Below, in pieces: positions 1 through 11,077 of a stretch of DNA of 64,000 nucleotides (positions within the stretch are counted from its first letter, which is position 1; every line of letters starts with the position of its first letter). The position numbers and the translations under genes were made by a program. Where the stretch lies: contig UESW01003830.1 of assembly GCA_900491605.1 (NCBI GenBank), positions 961,404 to 1,025,403 of the forward strand, read 5' to 3'. The DNA comes from Calamus simplicifolius. Taxonomy: Eukaryota; Streptophyta; Magnoliopsida; Arecales; Arecaceae. The notes beneath the pieces are model-generated. The model saw nothing but the letters and a program-made list of their open reading frames with translations, did not search any database and was not told the origin of the DNA.

Positions 1-72
1 TGTTGCCATAATGACCTTTAGCTCTTGATCGTGAGATCAAACTCTAAATGAGCACTATGCTCTGATACCAAT
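1..72 (-). mobile_element. 5' interior edge of a second tandem Sirevirus-like copy
   Basis: These bases are identical by eye to 9223-9294, the 5' untranslated leader of the complete element to the right. Read on the minus strand they hold a primer-binding site (59-70, TGGTATCAGAGC), a short leader, and the gag start codon (CAT at 7-9 on the plus strand). The piece lies directly against the left LTR, where unrelated host flank would be expected for a single insertion. The period to the right copy is 9222 bp. The rest of this copy is outside the window. Confidence 0.85.
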
Positions 73-1863
73 TGTTGGCCCAGATGGCAACCCAAGAGGG
101 GGGGGGGGTGAATTGGGTTCTTAAAAATTTAAGTCCTTTTTAACTTCAATAGATGTATTATCAATATATGCAAGAGAGATTAACTTAAAACAATATCCAA
201 GCAAATAACAAGAGATATAAAGTGAGAGAAAATGAACACGGCAAACACAAAAGTTTTATAGTGGTTCGGTGTATCCAACACCTACATCCACTCCCAAGGA
301 TCACTTGGGTCCACTATAATCACACCGATTACAGCTGAGTTGTTTTACAAGATCACAACTCTAACTTGTTGTTTTCACCGGGATCACAACGAACCCAGCT
401 GGTTTTGCGGGCTTACCAGCACAAAACCCTACACGTTGTTTTGCGGGCTAACAACAAACCTAACTCGTTGTTTTCACGGGATCACAACGAACCCAACACA
501 AGCACTCCGGCTTGTAACGAGGTAAATCTACCTCCACTGATTCAATCCACTGATTGAACCAGTAACCAAGTGAAATCAAAGTATTTGTAACAGAAATGCT
601 CCTTCTTGAGCAGATATACAAATTTAAGAATAAATAAAAACTAGGGTTAGAAACGCCTGATGGTTTTCCGGATGATTGCAGCGATGGCTTTCTCCCTTTT
701 CTCCTTGAAAAGTTGAATCGATGCCTCAGCAAGATTCCTCAATCGTTGAAAAGCTTTGGAGAATGTGTTGCCTCTTTTTGAACTTGGGAATGGCTGAAGA
801 TTTTGCACGTTGGATTGCTTTTTGCCTTCCTCTTGAGCTTTGAGAGTTGATTAAATGATGCACACGAATCTCTCTCTCAAATGCAAAGATTGAATCTCTC
901 CTTGAATCAAATGATTCTACAATACTCTCAGTTTTCCCTTTTTTCTGATATTCAATAGGCTCTCTCTATTTTTCTCTCTTGCTCTTCTATTCCTCTTTTC
1001 TTTTTCAATCCTCTCTTTTTTCTATTTGAATCTGGCTCTTCTATTTATAGATCCTGAAAAGATATAGCCGTTAGACACAGTAAAATATAGCCGTTGATTC
1101 AAAATATTACCGTTGGTGCTGATGTGTCAACTCAAAAATTATCGCCCAGATTCCGTCGAGTCGGCTCGAGTACTGTGCGAGTCGGCTCGAACACGCGATC
1201 CAGAAACGCACCAAAAAGTGAATCTTCAGGGGTCGACTCGCGAAAAGCTGGGAGTCGACTCGTGACTTTCAGGGGTCGACTCGCGAAAAGCTGGGAGTCG
1301 ACTCGAGAGGCACTCAAAAATGAGTCTTTCTGCCGTCTGAGCGAGTCGGCTCGAGTACTGTGCGAGTCGGCTCGAGAAGGTTCAGGGGTCGACTCTTGAA
1401 AACTCAAGTGTCGACTCGAGACAGCATTAAAAATCAGATAATCACAGGAGTCGACTCGGAAACTCTCGAGTCGGCTCGGGACTGATACAAAAATCAGAAA
1501 ACATTCTGATTTGCTTTGAAAATCATCCCAACCAATTTTGAAATATAAATATGACTTGAATAATGTTGATTTAACAGTAATGCTCAATTTCAAAACATTT
1601 TCATTAATTCATTGATCTTTAAAAGAGTGGTATAGAAATCATTTTTGAATTCATAAGTATAGCTCACTGAAACATATATTCAATTGAAAGAAAACTCATT
1701 ACACATTAACAGTTCATAGTTTCCAATTTGAAATTGCTCATAGTAAGAATATTTCATTGATTGACTTAACATGTTCATAGCCTTTTAGAAAGTAAAGTAA
1801 TGTCTTTTGGAAATCATCAAAATCAATAAGTTGGGGCAATTATGTTTCAATAATTTCTCAACA
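73..1863 (-). repeat. Left LTR (3' LTR of this element, shared with left copy)
   Basis: 1791 bp, bounded by TG and CA (TGTTGGCC at 73, TCTCAACA ending at 1863). Compared by eye with 9295-11077 it differs by about eight single-base or dinucleotide indels, mostly in G, T or CT runs, and I found no clear substitution. On the minus strand it contains a TATA box (1041-1050) and a cluster of CpG palindromes (1154-1480). The short ORFs inside it repeat identically in the other LTR and are not genes. Confidence 0.93.
1041..1480 (-). promoter_or_regulatory. LTR promoter: TATA box plus 12 CpG palindromes
   Basis: On the minus strand CTATAAATAG (1041-1050) is a strong TATA box. Upstream of it, at 1154-1480, lie twelve copies of a CpG-rich palindrome alternating between GTCGACTC and GTCGGCTC cores, usually flanked to give forms such as CTCGAGTCGACTCGAG. 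Conserved CpG palindromes upstream of the TATA box are known in Sirevirus LTRs. A role as transcription-factor or methylation-sensitive sites is inference. The same arrangement recurs in the right LTR. Confidence 0.7.
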
Positions 1864-2220
1864 ATCTCCCCCTTTTTGATGATGACAAAAACATTAAGTA
1901 TATGCGAGTTAAACTTGAAAAAAATTGTGATTCTATAATCAAAAATTTATGTTCATGGAAAGGCTCCCCCTCAATGAGGTAGCTCCCCCTATGAAACTCA
2001 GTTTTATAATTCATTCAAAATTTTAAATTTTAAGCTTTGAGCAAATGATACTTAAGTTATCTCTTCCCCTTAATAATTTTCTCTCCCCCTTTCAGAGTCT
2101 TAAATTGCATATACGATTAAATACATTTTCTCCCTTTTAATGATTTCTTCCTCTTAAAGAAACTTAACAAACTTGAATCAAATTGAAAGCATATACGATT
2201 TAAATATTTCTCCCCCTTTT
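1864..2220 (-). promoter_or_regulatory. Polypurine tract array before the 3' LTR
   Basis: The functional tract touches the LTR (1864-1878, minus strand AAAAAGGGGGAGAT). Further GGGGGAG-type copies occur at about 1964-1970, 1983-1990, 2081-2090 and 2209-2218, with weaker forms near 2061-2070 and 2130. Two of the copies share about 20 bp of flank (GCATATACGAT near 2106 and 2189), so the array probably grew by local duplication. Multiple polypurine motifs are a hallmark of Sireviruses; the LTR-adjacent copy is the expected plus-strand DNA primer. Confidence 0.75.
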
Positions 2221-2444
2221 TTGTAATCAACAAAAAGGTTAAGAAATACATTAATGTATTCAAGGTATATTTCAACTTATTTAATATTAAACATCATATC
2301 TCAAATGTACACAACATTGAAATGAACTTAATTTCATTAACATCAAAAAGCATTACATCAAAGTTCAATTACTACAAATAACTGCAAATTACATAACTGC
2401 AAATTTCACATTCATTACATCAAACTGAAATACATAAAGAGAAA

Positions 2445-3850
2445 TCAAAAATGTTGCCTAGTAATTCTAGTTAAGTGTTCTATAATCTTATGCATTCCTT
2501 CACATTGAATCTTGACATAATCTTTTAGTTTTTCATCAACAAACTTGCATGCACTTGAAATTTTGTCTTGAAGCTCTGCATTACTTTTTGCATAAGTCTC
2601 ACCATCTCCACAAATATCCTTCAATTCTTCAAATATATTCTTCAAATCTTCATTTAGAGAGGAGGTGGATGAGCTAACATTGGCTTCAATAGAAGATACT
2701 CGATCATTAATAGAATAAAGTGCTTCCTTCAAGTTCATAAATTTTTCATCAAATTCAGTCTTCAATCTAGTCTCATGCTCAATTAACTCTGATTTGAATA
2801 GAGACCTAAGCTGCTCTAATTGAGTGTCTGAAAAACTGACAGATGTAGAAGCAGAGTCTGAACTGGAGCAGATGTAGATGCAGAAGCAGGAACTGGAATA
2901 TCTGATGGAGCTGGAACTGGGTCTGGTATGAATGAAGTCTGAGGTGGCTCTGGAGATGAATGTCTAGGTGCCTCAGCTCTATCCTCTGAACTGTTCTTCC
3001 TTTCCCAAATTCCATTCCTTTTGATAAATCCCATTCTGTTGATAGTGGCCAAGGTATAATAGTCTGTGTGTCTCAATTCCTTCTTGGGCTCACTGTCACT
3101 AAACATAATCCCTTGGCTCCTGAACAACTGAGTCAAGATCATACCATAGGGAAGACATGATTTCCTTTTACTTCCACAATCAGCCATGTACCATAAAATC
3201 ATTCTAGGCAGATTAAAAGGTTTTCCTGATACTATAGCATCCATAATAAAAATGTCCCTCTCTGAAACATAGTCAAACCTGCCAGTCTTGGGAAATAAAA
3301 CCCTACTGCAGATATTATGTAAAAGCCTTAGCTCCAATGGTAGTTGGCTTGCAAGAACTTCCTCAAATCCTTCAAAGTCCCTATGTAATAGTCTGGTGAG
3401 AGCAGGAGATCTATCCTCTGAGGCAAATGAGCACGGTCCAGACAATGGTAGGTCTAAAAGTCTAGATAAGATGGTGTCAGTAATGTTTAGACCTATGCCT
3501 CTCACTATGCTTACTAACCCATTGTCTCCTCTAGTCAAATTCTTATAAAATTCTTTTACCAAAGCTGGATAAGTAGGACAATCCAATGAACAAATTTTCT
3601 CAAGTCCCATTTCTAATAACTGTCTTCCTATAATGAATCCCTCATTTTCAAAAAGCTCAAAATTGACCTTCCTCCCCGTTGTCACAACTCTACTAGCAAG
3701 GAGGTCTACCTGAGGGTTGGAAGCTGGAACAGGAGAATCACTGGAGAAGAAGACGTAGAATCCACGGACGGCTCGCGGACGGGTCGTCGCACAGTCCTTT
3801 TCCTCTTCATCCCGGCGCCTCTACTGCTAGCTCCACGCGTTTTGGGTGCC
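2445..3850 (-). pseudogene. Env-like third ORF of the Sirevirus-like element (frameshifted)
   Basis: Reading starts at ATG 3850-3848 with a basic N-terminus (MAPKTRGASSRGAGMKRKR), a possible nuclear-localisation stretch. A small frameshift near 3740 leads into a 289-residue segment (3685-2816) resembling the domain called 'putative plant transposon protein' (Transposase_32 type), with a core around LPRMILWYMADCG and a Pro/Ser-rich tail. A second shift near 2800 leads to a helical, coiled-coil-like C-terminus ending at 2445. Position after RNase H and before the polypurine tract fits the env-like ORF of Sireviruses. I see no convincing transmembrane segment, so 'envelope' is only a positional name. 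Function unknown. Confidence 0.7.
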
Positions 3851-3954
3851 ATAGATATGAGTGGAGTGATTAATCGGAAGTATTTGGAAGATTTGGAGGG
3901 TTTGGGAGATTTTTGTAGAGAGAAACGAAAGATTAGAAATGATAGGAATGACCG

Positions 3955-4145
3955 TCGGGTCGACTCGTGCCCTAGATATTCAACCTGGGACCACGTCGAG
4001 TCGACTCGCGCATAACCTCGAGTCGGCTCGCCTAAATCACAGAGAGAAATCCCGAACTCGAGTCGACTCGCTCATACCAGGAGTCGGCTCCCAAGTTTCA
4101 GAGAAACTCGAGTCGACTCCGGTACACACCGAGTCGGCTCGGAGA
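3955..4145 (-). promoter_or_regulatory. Internal CpG-palindrome cluster upstream of env-like ORF
   Basis: Seven copies of the LTR palindrome (GTCGACTC or GTCGGCTC cores, often CTCGAGTCGACTCG) lie in about 190 bp, roughly 110 to 290 bp upstream of the env-like start codon at 3850. They are the same motif class as in the LTR promoter but sit between pol and the third ORF. No clear TATA box separates them from the ATG. A second promoter is an inference; an alternative is LTR sequence copied into the interior. Confidence 0.6.
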
Positions 4146-4331
4146 CCATTTCAGAACAAAAAAGATTGAAAATTTTCTGAATGTTTGAAATGATTCCGGA
4201 TTTGATTTTGAGTATGATTCATAATCATTGAGTCTTGATAAATCATTTTGATATGAATTCTAGATAATATTTCCTTAAGATTTTGAGGGATTGAAAGAAT
4301 TCTAGATGCATTTCCTTAAGTATTTCAAAAT

Positions 4332-7300
4332 TTATTCAAAAGGATTACAAATTCCTAATTCTCCTCTAAGATATTCAAACCTTTCTTCACTTAGGGGTTT
4401 TGTAAAGATGTCAGCTAATTGTTCTTCAGTGTTTACATAATCTAAACAAATTTCATCATTAGCTACATGTTCTCTTATAAAATGATATCTAATTTCTATG
4501 TGTTTTGTCCTTGAGTGTTGAATTGGATTTTTCGTTAAATTGATTGCGCTAGTATTATCACATTTTATGGGTGTCTTATTAAGTTTGATACCATAGTCTT
4601 CAAGTTGTCGCTTAATCCATAGGATTTGCGCACAGCAACTTCCAGCTGCTACATATTCAGCTTCAGTAGTTGATAATGCAACTGAATTTTGCTTTTTGCT
4701 AAACCATGTGATTAAGTTACTGCCTAAGAAATGGCATGCACCACTTGTGCTTTTTCTATCAATTTTACATCCGGCATAATCAGAATCTGAATATGCAATT
4801 AGGTTTAATGTGGAGTCTCTAGAATACCATAAACCTACATCTTTTGTGCCATTTAGATATCTTAAAATTCTTTTAACAGCTATTAAATGTGATTCTTTAG
4901 GTTCAGCTTGAAATCTAGCACACAAACATACTGCAAACATTATATCTGGTCTACTTGCTGTTAAATAGAGAAGGGATCCGATAATACCTCGATAATACTT
5001 CTGATCAACCTTCTTACCTTCTTCGTCTTTGTCTAGCTTGCATGAAGGACTCATTGGTGTTCCAAGGGGTTTCATTGTTTCCATACCAAACTTTTTGAGT
5101 AGTTCTCTTGTGTACTTGGTTTGGTTGATAAAAATTCCCTCCTTACATTGTTTGATCTGGAGTCCAAGGAAGAAGTTGAGTTCTCCCATCATGCTCATCT
5201 CGAATTCTCCCTGCATTAACTTTGCAAATCTTGACAAGAGATTCGTTAGTAGCACCAAAAATAATGTCATCAACATATATTTGTACTACAAGTAAATCTT
5301 TACCTTTTCTTTTTAAAAATAGTGTTTTATCAACATTTCCTCTTGTGAAATCATTTTCTATTAAAAATTTACTTAACCTATCATACCAAGCTCTAGGTGC
5401 TTGTTTCAAACCATATAGTGCTTTGTGCAATTTAAAAACGTGATTTGAAAACTCGTGATCTTCAAAACCTGGTGGTTGTTCTACATAAACTTCTTCATTA
5501 ATAAGTCCATTTAAAAATGCGCTTTTTACATCCATTTGAAATAGGTTGAAATTCATATGACATGCAAATGCAAGTAAAAGTCTAATGGCTTCTAGTCTAG
5601 CTACAGGTGCAAAGGTTTCATCAAAATCAATACCTTCTTCTTGACTATATCCTTTAGCAACCAATCTAGCTTTGTTTCTAATTACTATGCCATTTTCATC
5701 TAACTTATTTCTAAAAACCCATTTAGTTCCTATAATTGAATGGTTTTTAGGTCTTTCCACTAAAGTCCAAACATTATTCCTAGTGAATTGATTAAGTTCT
5801 TCTTGCATAGCTAACATCCAATTATTATCTTTTTCGGCTTCTTCAATGGTTTTAGGTTCTATATGAGAGACAAATGCAAGATGATTACTAATATTTCTCA
5901 TAAATGATCTAGTTCTTATTCCTTGAGAAGGATCACCTATAATCAATTCCTTAGGATGACTATAAGCATATCTCCAGTCTCTTGGAAGATCTACATCATT
6001 ATGATCATTATTAACATCATCATCCTTATGTGAATCATTATCTTTAGCCTGTTGTTCATGATCAGAAGATACTTCAATATTAAGTTTTTCAAGATCTTTT
6101 TCAATTATGTTTGTATCTTCCTCATCATTAATCTTTTCAGATCCAGTAGTTAAAGATTCATCGAATACTACATGAATAGATTCTTCTACTATTAAGGTTT
6201 TCTTGTTAAAGATTCTATATGCCTTACTAGTTGTTGAATAACCTAGAAAAATTCCTTCATCTGATTTAGCATCAAATTTTCCTAAGTTGTTTTTACCATT
6301 ATTATGAATGAAGCATTTACATCCAAATGCATGAAAGTATTTTATATTTGGTTTTCTTTCATTCCATAATTCATAAGGTGTTTTCTTTAATATTGGTCTT
6401 ATTAAAGCTCTATTTAATATGTAACATGCTGTGTTAATTGCTTCCGCCCAAAAATACTTTGGTAAGTTGCTTTCACATAGCATGGTACGGGCCATGTCTT
6501 CTAAAGTCCTATTCTTTCTTTCAACTACACCGTTTTGTTGTGGAGTCCTAGGGGCTGAAAAATTATGATTAATTCCATTTTCAGTGCAGAAATTTTCAAA
6601 TAAGTGATTTTCAAATTCTGTTCCATGATCACTTCTTAGAGATACTATAGTAGTGTTTTTCTCATTTGTGACTTTCTTGAAGAATTTCAAGAATATCGAG
6701 AAAGTCTCATCTTTGTGAGCTAAAAACATTACCCAAGTATATCTAGAGTAATCATCTACTATCACTAGACCATATTTCTTTCCACCTAGACTTGTGGTTC
6801 TAGTTGGTCCAAATAGGTCCATGTGAAGTAGCTCTAGTGGCCTAGAAGTTGAAACAATGTTTTTAGATTTGAAAGAACTCCTAGTTTGTTTTCCAAATTG
6901 ACATGCATCACAGATTTTATTATTTTCAAAATCTAATTTAGGTAAACCTTTGACTAAATCCATTTTAATTAGTTTTGAAATAAGGTGTGTGCTTGCATGA
7001 CCTAATCTACGATGCCACAACCAACTAATATCATTAATGTTAGCATTATCAGCAATTAGGCAATGACTACTCTCAGAAGTTTTGTCTAAGTCAACTAAGT
7101 ATACATTGCCAAATCTATAACCAGTAAAAACAATGCTATCATTAATGGGATTAGATACTATGCAAATAGAAGATTTGAATCTAACATCAAAGTTCTTATC
7201 ACATAGTTGGCTAATACTAATCAAATTGTGCTTTAAACCATCAACATAAAGTACATTTTCAATAGATATGGATGGAGTTATGCGAACTTTACCAAGGCCC

Positions 7301-7657
7301 AAAATTTGACCTTTACCGTTATCGCCAAATGTCACAACTCCACCTTTCTTTTCTTCTAGGGTGATGAATTCCTCTTTGTCACCCGTCATATGTCTTGAGC
7401 AGCCGCTATCAAGATACCACTTTTTCTTTGATCTTTTGGCTACCAGACATTCCTGCAACATAATTTAGACTTTATGTTTAGGTACCCAAGCTTTCTTGGG
7501 TCCTTCATGGTTAGTAGACACAAAAATAGTTCCTTTAGGAACCCATATTTTCTTTGTTCCATTGTTATTTTTCAATTTCTTGTTGTTCATTAAGGTTTTA
7601 CATTCAAAGGATTTGTGTCCTTTTTGATTGCATTTAAAACAAGTAATATTACTTTGG
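4332..7657 (-). pseudogene. Sirevirus-like pol: protease, integrase, reverse transcriptase, RNase H
   Basis: Copia order is clear on the minus strand. Just after gag comes a second zinc knuckle (CFKCNQKGHKSFEC, near 7640-7600), then protease (WYLDSGCSRHMTG near 7416), integrase with zinc-binding HHCC (HRRLGHAS near 7010) and core (DDYSRYTW near 6735), reverse transcriptase (KARLVAKGYSQ near 5660, YVDD near 5270), and RNase H with DKPL-type tail (TEAEYVAA near 4650) ending at 4332. One stop interrupts before 7461. A frame change near 5215-5225, just after YVDD, shifts reading into the 314-residue RT/RNase H segment. The break lies beside short T runs, so it may be sequence error. Otherwise the domains look intact. 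Confidence 0.92.
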
Positions 7658-9231
7658 TTAGCTTTTACAAAAATATTTTAATGATTTTTGTTTTCTTAAA
7701 GTGTTATACCCTAACCCAGCTTTGTCAAAAACAGCCTTTTGACTATCTAGAATCATGTTTAATTTAGTTGAGCTTAAAGTGAATTTCTCAACAATGTCCT
7801 TATATTTTTTAACATCTTTCTTAAGAGAGTCAATTTCTTTAGCTTGCTGTTCTTTATCTAAAGCTAAAGTTTCTATTTTATCTTTTAAGTCTTTAGTTGA
7901 GTTTTTAGTTTCAGATTTTAATGAATCTATTTCTTGATTAATATTTTCTTTTTCTTTCCTAAGTTCTTCTTTTTCATTAGTTAATTTCTTAACTTCTAAA
8001 GCTAATTCATTTTTACTTTTAGCTAAACTAATGTTATCATTTTTCACAGATTTAAATTTCTTTTTCAACAATTTAAAATCTATCATAAGTTCATTAAAAG
8101 CCTCAAACATTTCATCAAAAGTAAAATCATCATTTGAGTCTTCAGAACTTACCTCATTGTCGCAGTCGTCGTCGTTGGCCATGAAGCAGATGTTGGCAAC
8201 TTCCTTTTGCTCTTCTTCTTCCGATGAAGAAGACTCATCAGACCATGTTGCCATGTATGCTTTCTTCTTTTTCTTGTAGGCCTTTTTCAGCAAAGGACAA
8301 TCATATTTAAAGTGCCCTGGCTTTTTGCACTCATAACATATTAAGGGCTCTTTTTCTTTTTCTTTCTCCTTGTCCTTTTTCTTATCCTTATCTCCATCAT
8401 TTCTTGCTCCAAATTTCTTTTTGTGGAATGGCCTCTTTCTCATAAATCTCCTGAATTTCTTGGCCAAGAGAGCAGTTTCATCATCATCTTCATCACTATC
8501 ATCACTGCTGCTCTCTTCCACTTCTTTTGCAGCCTTTAGAGCAATGGTTTTCTTCCTTTTAGTTTCCTCCTCAATATGCTGCCTCATTGTCAATTCGTGG
8601 GTCATGAGAGATCCTAGAAGCTCCTCTAAGGGTAGTGCATTGAGGTCTTTGGCTTCTTGGATTGCTGTGACTTTTGCTTCCCACGATCTTGGCAATGACC
8701 TGAGTATTTTGCGAACAAGATCAGCATTAGTATAAACTTTTCCTAGACTTTTCAAACCATTCACAATATCGGTGAATCTAGTGAACATGCATGTGATGGT
8801 TTCAGCTTGTTCCATTGTGAACAATTCATATTTATGAACCAAAATATTTATCTTTGATTCTTTTACTTGGTTTGTTCCTTCATGTGTAATTTCCAACCTA
8901 TCCCATATTTCTTTAGCGGAATTACAAGTAGAGATGCGGTTGAATTCATTTGAATCTAAGGAACAATATAAGATATTAATGGCTTTGGCATTAAGTTGAG
9001 CCATTCTCCTATCATTATCATTCCAATCCCTTTCGGGCTTTGGAACAATAGTGCCATCAATAAGGTGTGTGGGTGTACTAGGTCCATTAATTATAACACC
9101 CCAAATCATAATCAGATGCTTGAATGAATATCCTCATTCTAGCTTTCCAATATGAATAGTTGGCCATTAAAAAGAGGAGGTCTATTCGTAGAATGACCTT
9201 CAGCAAAGCAAGAACCACTTTGTGTTGCCAT
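7658..9231 (-). pseudogene. Sirevirus-like gag
   Basis: Start codon at 9231-9229 (MATQSGSCFAEGHSTNRPP), matching the one at 9-7 in the left copy. Two small frame breaks (near 9165 and 9112) precede the long 483-residue frame from 9109. That frame carries a UBN2-type gag domain (RSLPRSWEAKVTAIQEAKDL), a Lys/Glu-rich stretch, a CCHC zinc knuckle (CYECKKPGHFKYDC, about 8340-8290), an acidic Ser-rich segment and a long heptad-rich coiled coil. A final frameshift near 7670 separates gag from pol, which in intact relatives form one polyprotein. Gag would package element RNA in cytoplasmic particles. Confidence 0.9.
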
Positions 9232-9280
9232 AATGACCTTTAGCTCTTGATCGTGAGATCAAACTCTAAATGAGCACTAT

Positions 9281-9292
9281 GCTCTGATACCA
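9281..9292 (-). other. Primer-binding site (initiator tRNA-Met)
   Basis: Minus-strand TGGTATCAGAGC, two bases after the 5' LTR end, complementary to the 3' end of plant initiator tRNA-Met. An identical site occurs at 59-70 beside the left LTR. This primes minus-strand DNA synthesis in most plant copia elements. Confidence 0.9.
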
Positions 9293-9294
9293 AT

Positions 9295-11077
9295 TGTTGG
9301 CCCAGATGGCAACCCAAGAGGGGGGGGGTGAATTGGGTTCTTAAAAATTTAAGTCCTTTTTAACTTCAATAGATGTATTATCAATATATGCAAGAGAGAT
9401 TAACTTAAAACAATATCCAAGCAAATAACAAGAGATATAAAGTGAGAGAAAATGAACACGGCAAACACAAAAGTTTTATAGTGGTTCGGTGTATCCAACA
9501 CCTACATCCACTCCCAAGGATCACTTGGGTCCACTATAATCACACCGATTACAGCTGAGTTGTTTTACAAGATCACAACTCTAACTTGTTGTTTTCACCG
9601 GGATCACAACGAACCCAGCTGGTTTTGCGGGCTTACCAGCACAAAACCCTACACGTTGTTTTGCGGGCTAACAACAAACCTAACTCGTTGTTTTCACGGG
9701 ATCACAACGAACCCAACACAAGCACTCCGGCTTGTAACGAGGTAAATCTACCTCCACTGATTCAATCCACTGATTGAACCAGTAACCAAGTGAAATCAAA
9801 GTATTTGTAACAAAATGCTCCTTCTTGAGCAGATATACAAATTTAAGAATAAATAAAAACTAGGGTTAGAAACGCCTGATGGTTTTCCGGATGATTGCAG
9901 CGATGGCTTTCTCCCTTTTCTCCTTGAAAAGTTGAATCGATGCCTCAGCAAGATTCCTCAATCGTTGAAAAGCTTTGGAGAATGTGTTGCCTCTTTTTGA
10001 ACTTGGGAATGGCTGAAGATTTTGCACGTTGGATTGCTTTTTGCCTTCCTCTTGAGCTTTGAGAGTTGATTAAATGATGCACACGAATCTCTCTCTCAAA
10101 TGCAAAGATTGAATCTCTCCTTGAATCAAATGATTCTACAATACTCTCAGTTTTCCCTTTTTTTGATATTCAATAGGCTCTCTCTATTTTTCTCTCTTGC
10201 TCTTCTATTCCTTTTCTTTTTCAATCCTCTTTTTTTCTATTTGAATCTGGCTCTTCTATTTATAGATCCTGAAAAGATATAGCCGTTAGACACAGTAAAA
10301 TATAGCCGTTGATTCAAAATATTACCGTTGGTGCTGATGTGTCAACTCAAAAATTATCGCCCAGATTCCGTCGAGTCGGCTCGAGTACTGTGCGAGTCGG
10401 CTCGAACACGCGATCCAGAAACGCACCAAAAAGTGAATCTTCAGGGGTCGACTCGCGAAAAGCTGGGAGTCGACTCGTGACTTTCAGGGGTCGACTCGCG
10501 AAAAGCTGGGAGTCGACTCGAGAGGCACTCAAAAATGAGTCTTTCTGCCGTCTGAGCGAGTCGGCTCGAGTACTGTGCGAGTCGGCTCGAGAAGGTTCAG
10601 GGGTCGACTCTTGAAAACTCAAGTGTCGACTCGAGACAGCATTAAAAATCAGATAATCACAGGAGTCGACTCGGAAACTCTCGAGTCGGCTCGGGACTGA
10701 TACAAAAATCAGAAAACATTCTGATTTGCTTTGAAAATCATCCCAACCAATTTTGAAATATAAATATGACTTGAATAATGTTGATTTAACAGTAATGCTC
10801 AATTTCAAAACATTTTCATTAATTCATTGATCTTTAAAAGAGTGGTATAGAAATCATTTTTGAATTCATAAGTATAGCTCACTGAAACATATATTCAATT
10901 GAAAGAAAACTCATTACACATTAACAGTTCATAGTTTCCAATTTGAAATTGCTCATAGTAAGAATATTTCATTGATTGACTTAACATGTTCATAGCCTTT
11001 TAGAAAGTAAAGTAATGTCTTTTGGAATCATCAAAATCAATAAGTTGGGGCAATTATGTTTCAATAATTTCTCAACA
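9295..11077 (-). repeat. Right LTR (5' LTR of the Sirevirus-like element)
   Basis: 1783 bp, TG...CA, near-identical to 73-1863. It carries the same minus-strand TATA box (10256-10265) and CpG-palindrome cluster (10370-10695), and drives transcription leftward through gag. It abuts unrelated flank starting GTTGT at 11078. Confidence 0.93.

Larger units (their letters stand above)
73..11077 (-). mobile_element. Sirevirus-like Ty1/copia LTR retrotransposon, LTR to LTR
   Basis: A complete minus-strand Ty1/copia element. Its 5' LTR is at 9295-11077, primer-binding site at 9281-9292, gag about 9231-7658, pol about 7657-4332, an env-like third ORF about 3850-2445, polypurine tracts at 1864-2220, and 3' LTR at 73-1863. 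Four traits match what is known of Sireviruses: large LTRs, an extra ORF after pol, multiple GGGGGAG-type polypurine motifs before the 3' LTR, and CpG-rich palindromes upstream of the LTR TATA box. By eye the LTRs differ by only a few indels, implying recent insertion, yet the reading frames carry several small frameshifts. The right flank starts GTTGT; a matching target duplication cannot be tested because the left side is another copy. Confidence 0.9.

Noticed and set aside
340..1593. Short ORFs in the left LTR, repeated at 9560-10808
   Set aside because: They lie in LTR U3/R/U5 DNA on both strands, contain no domain, and exist only because the LTR is duplicated. The Arg/Ser-rich peptide is a reading of the CpG palindromes.
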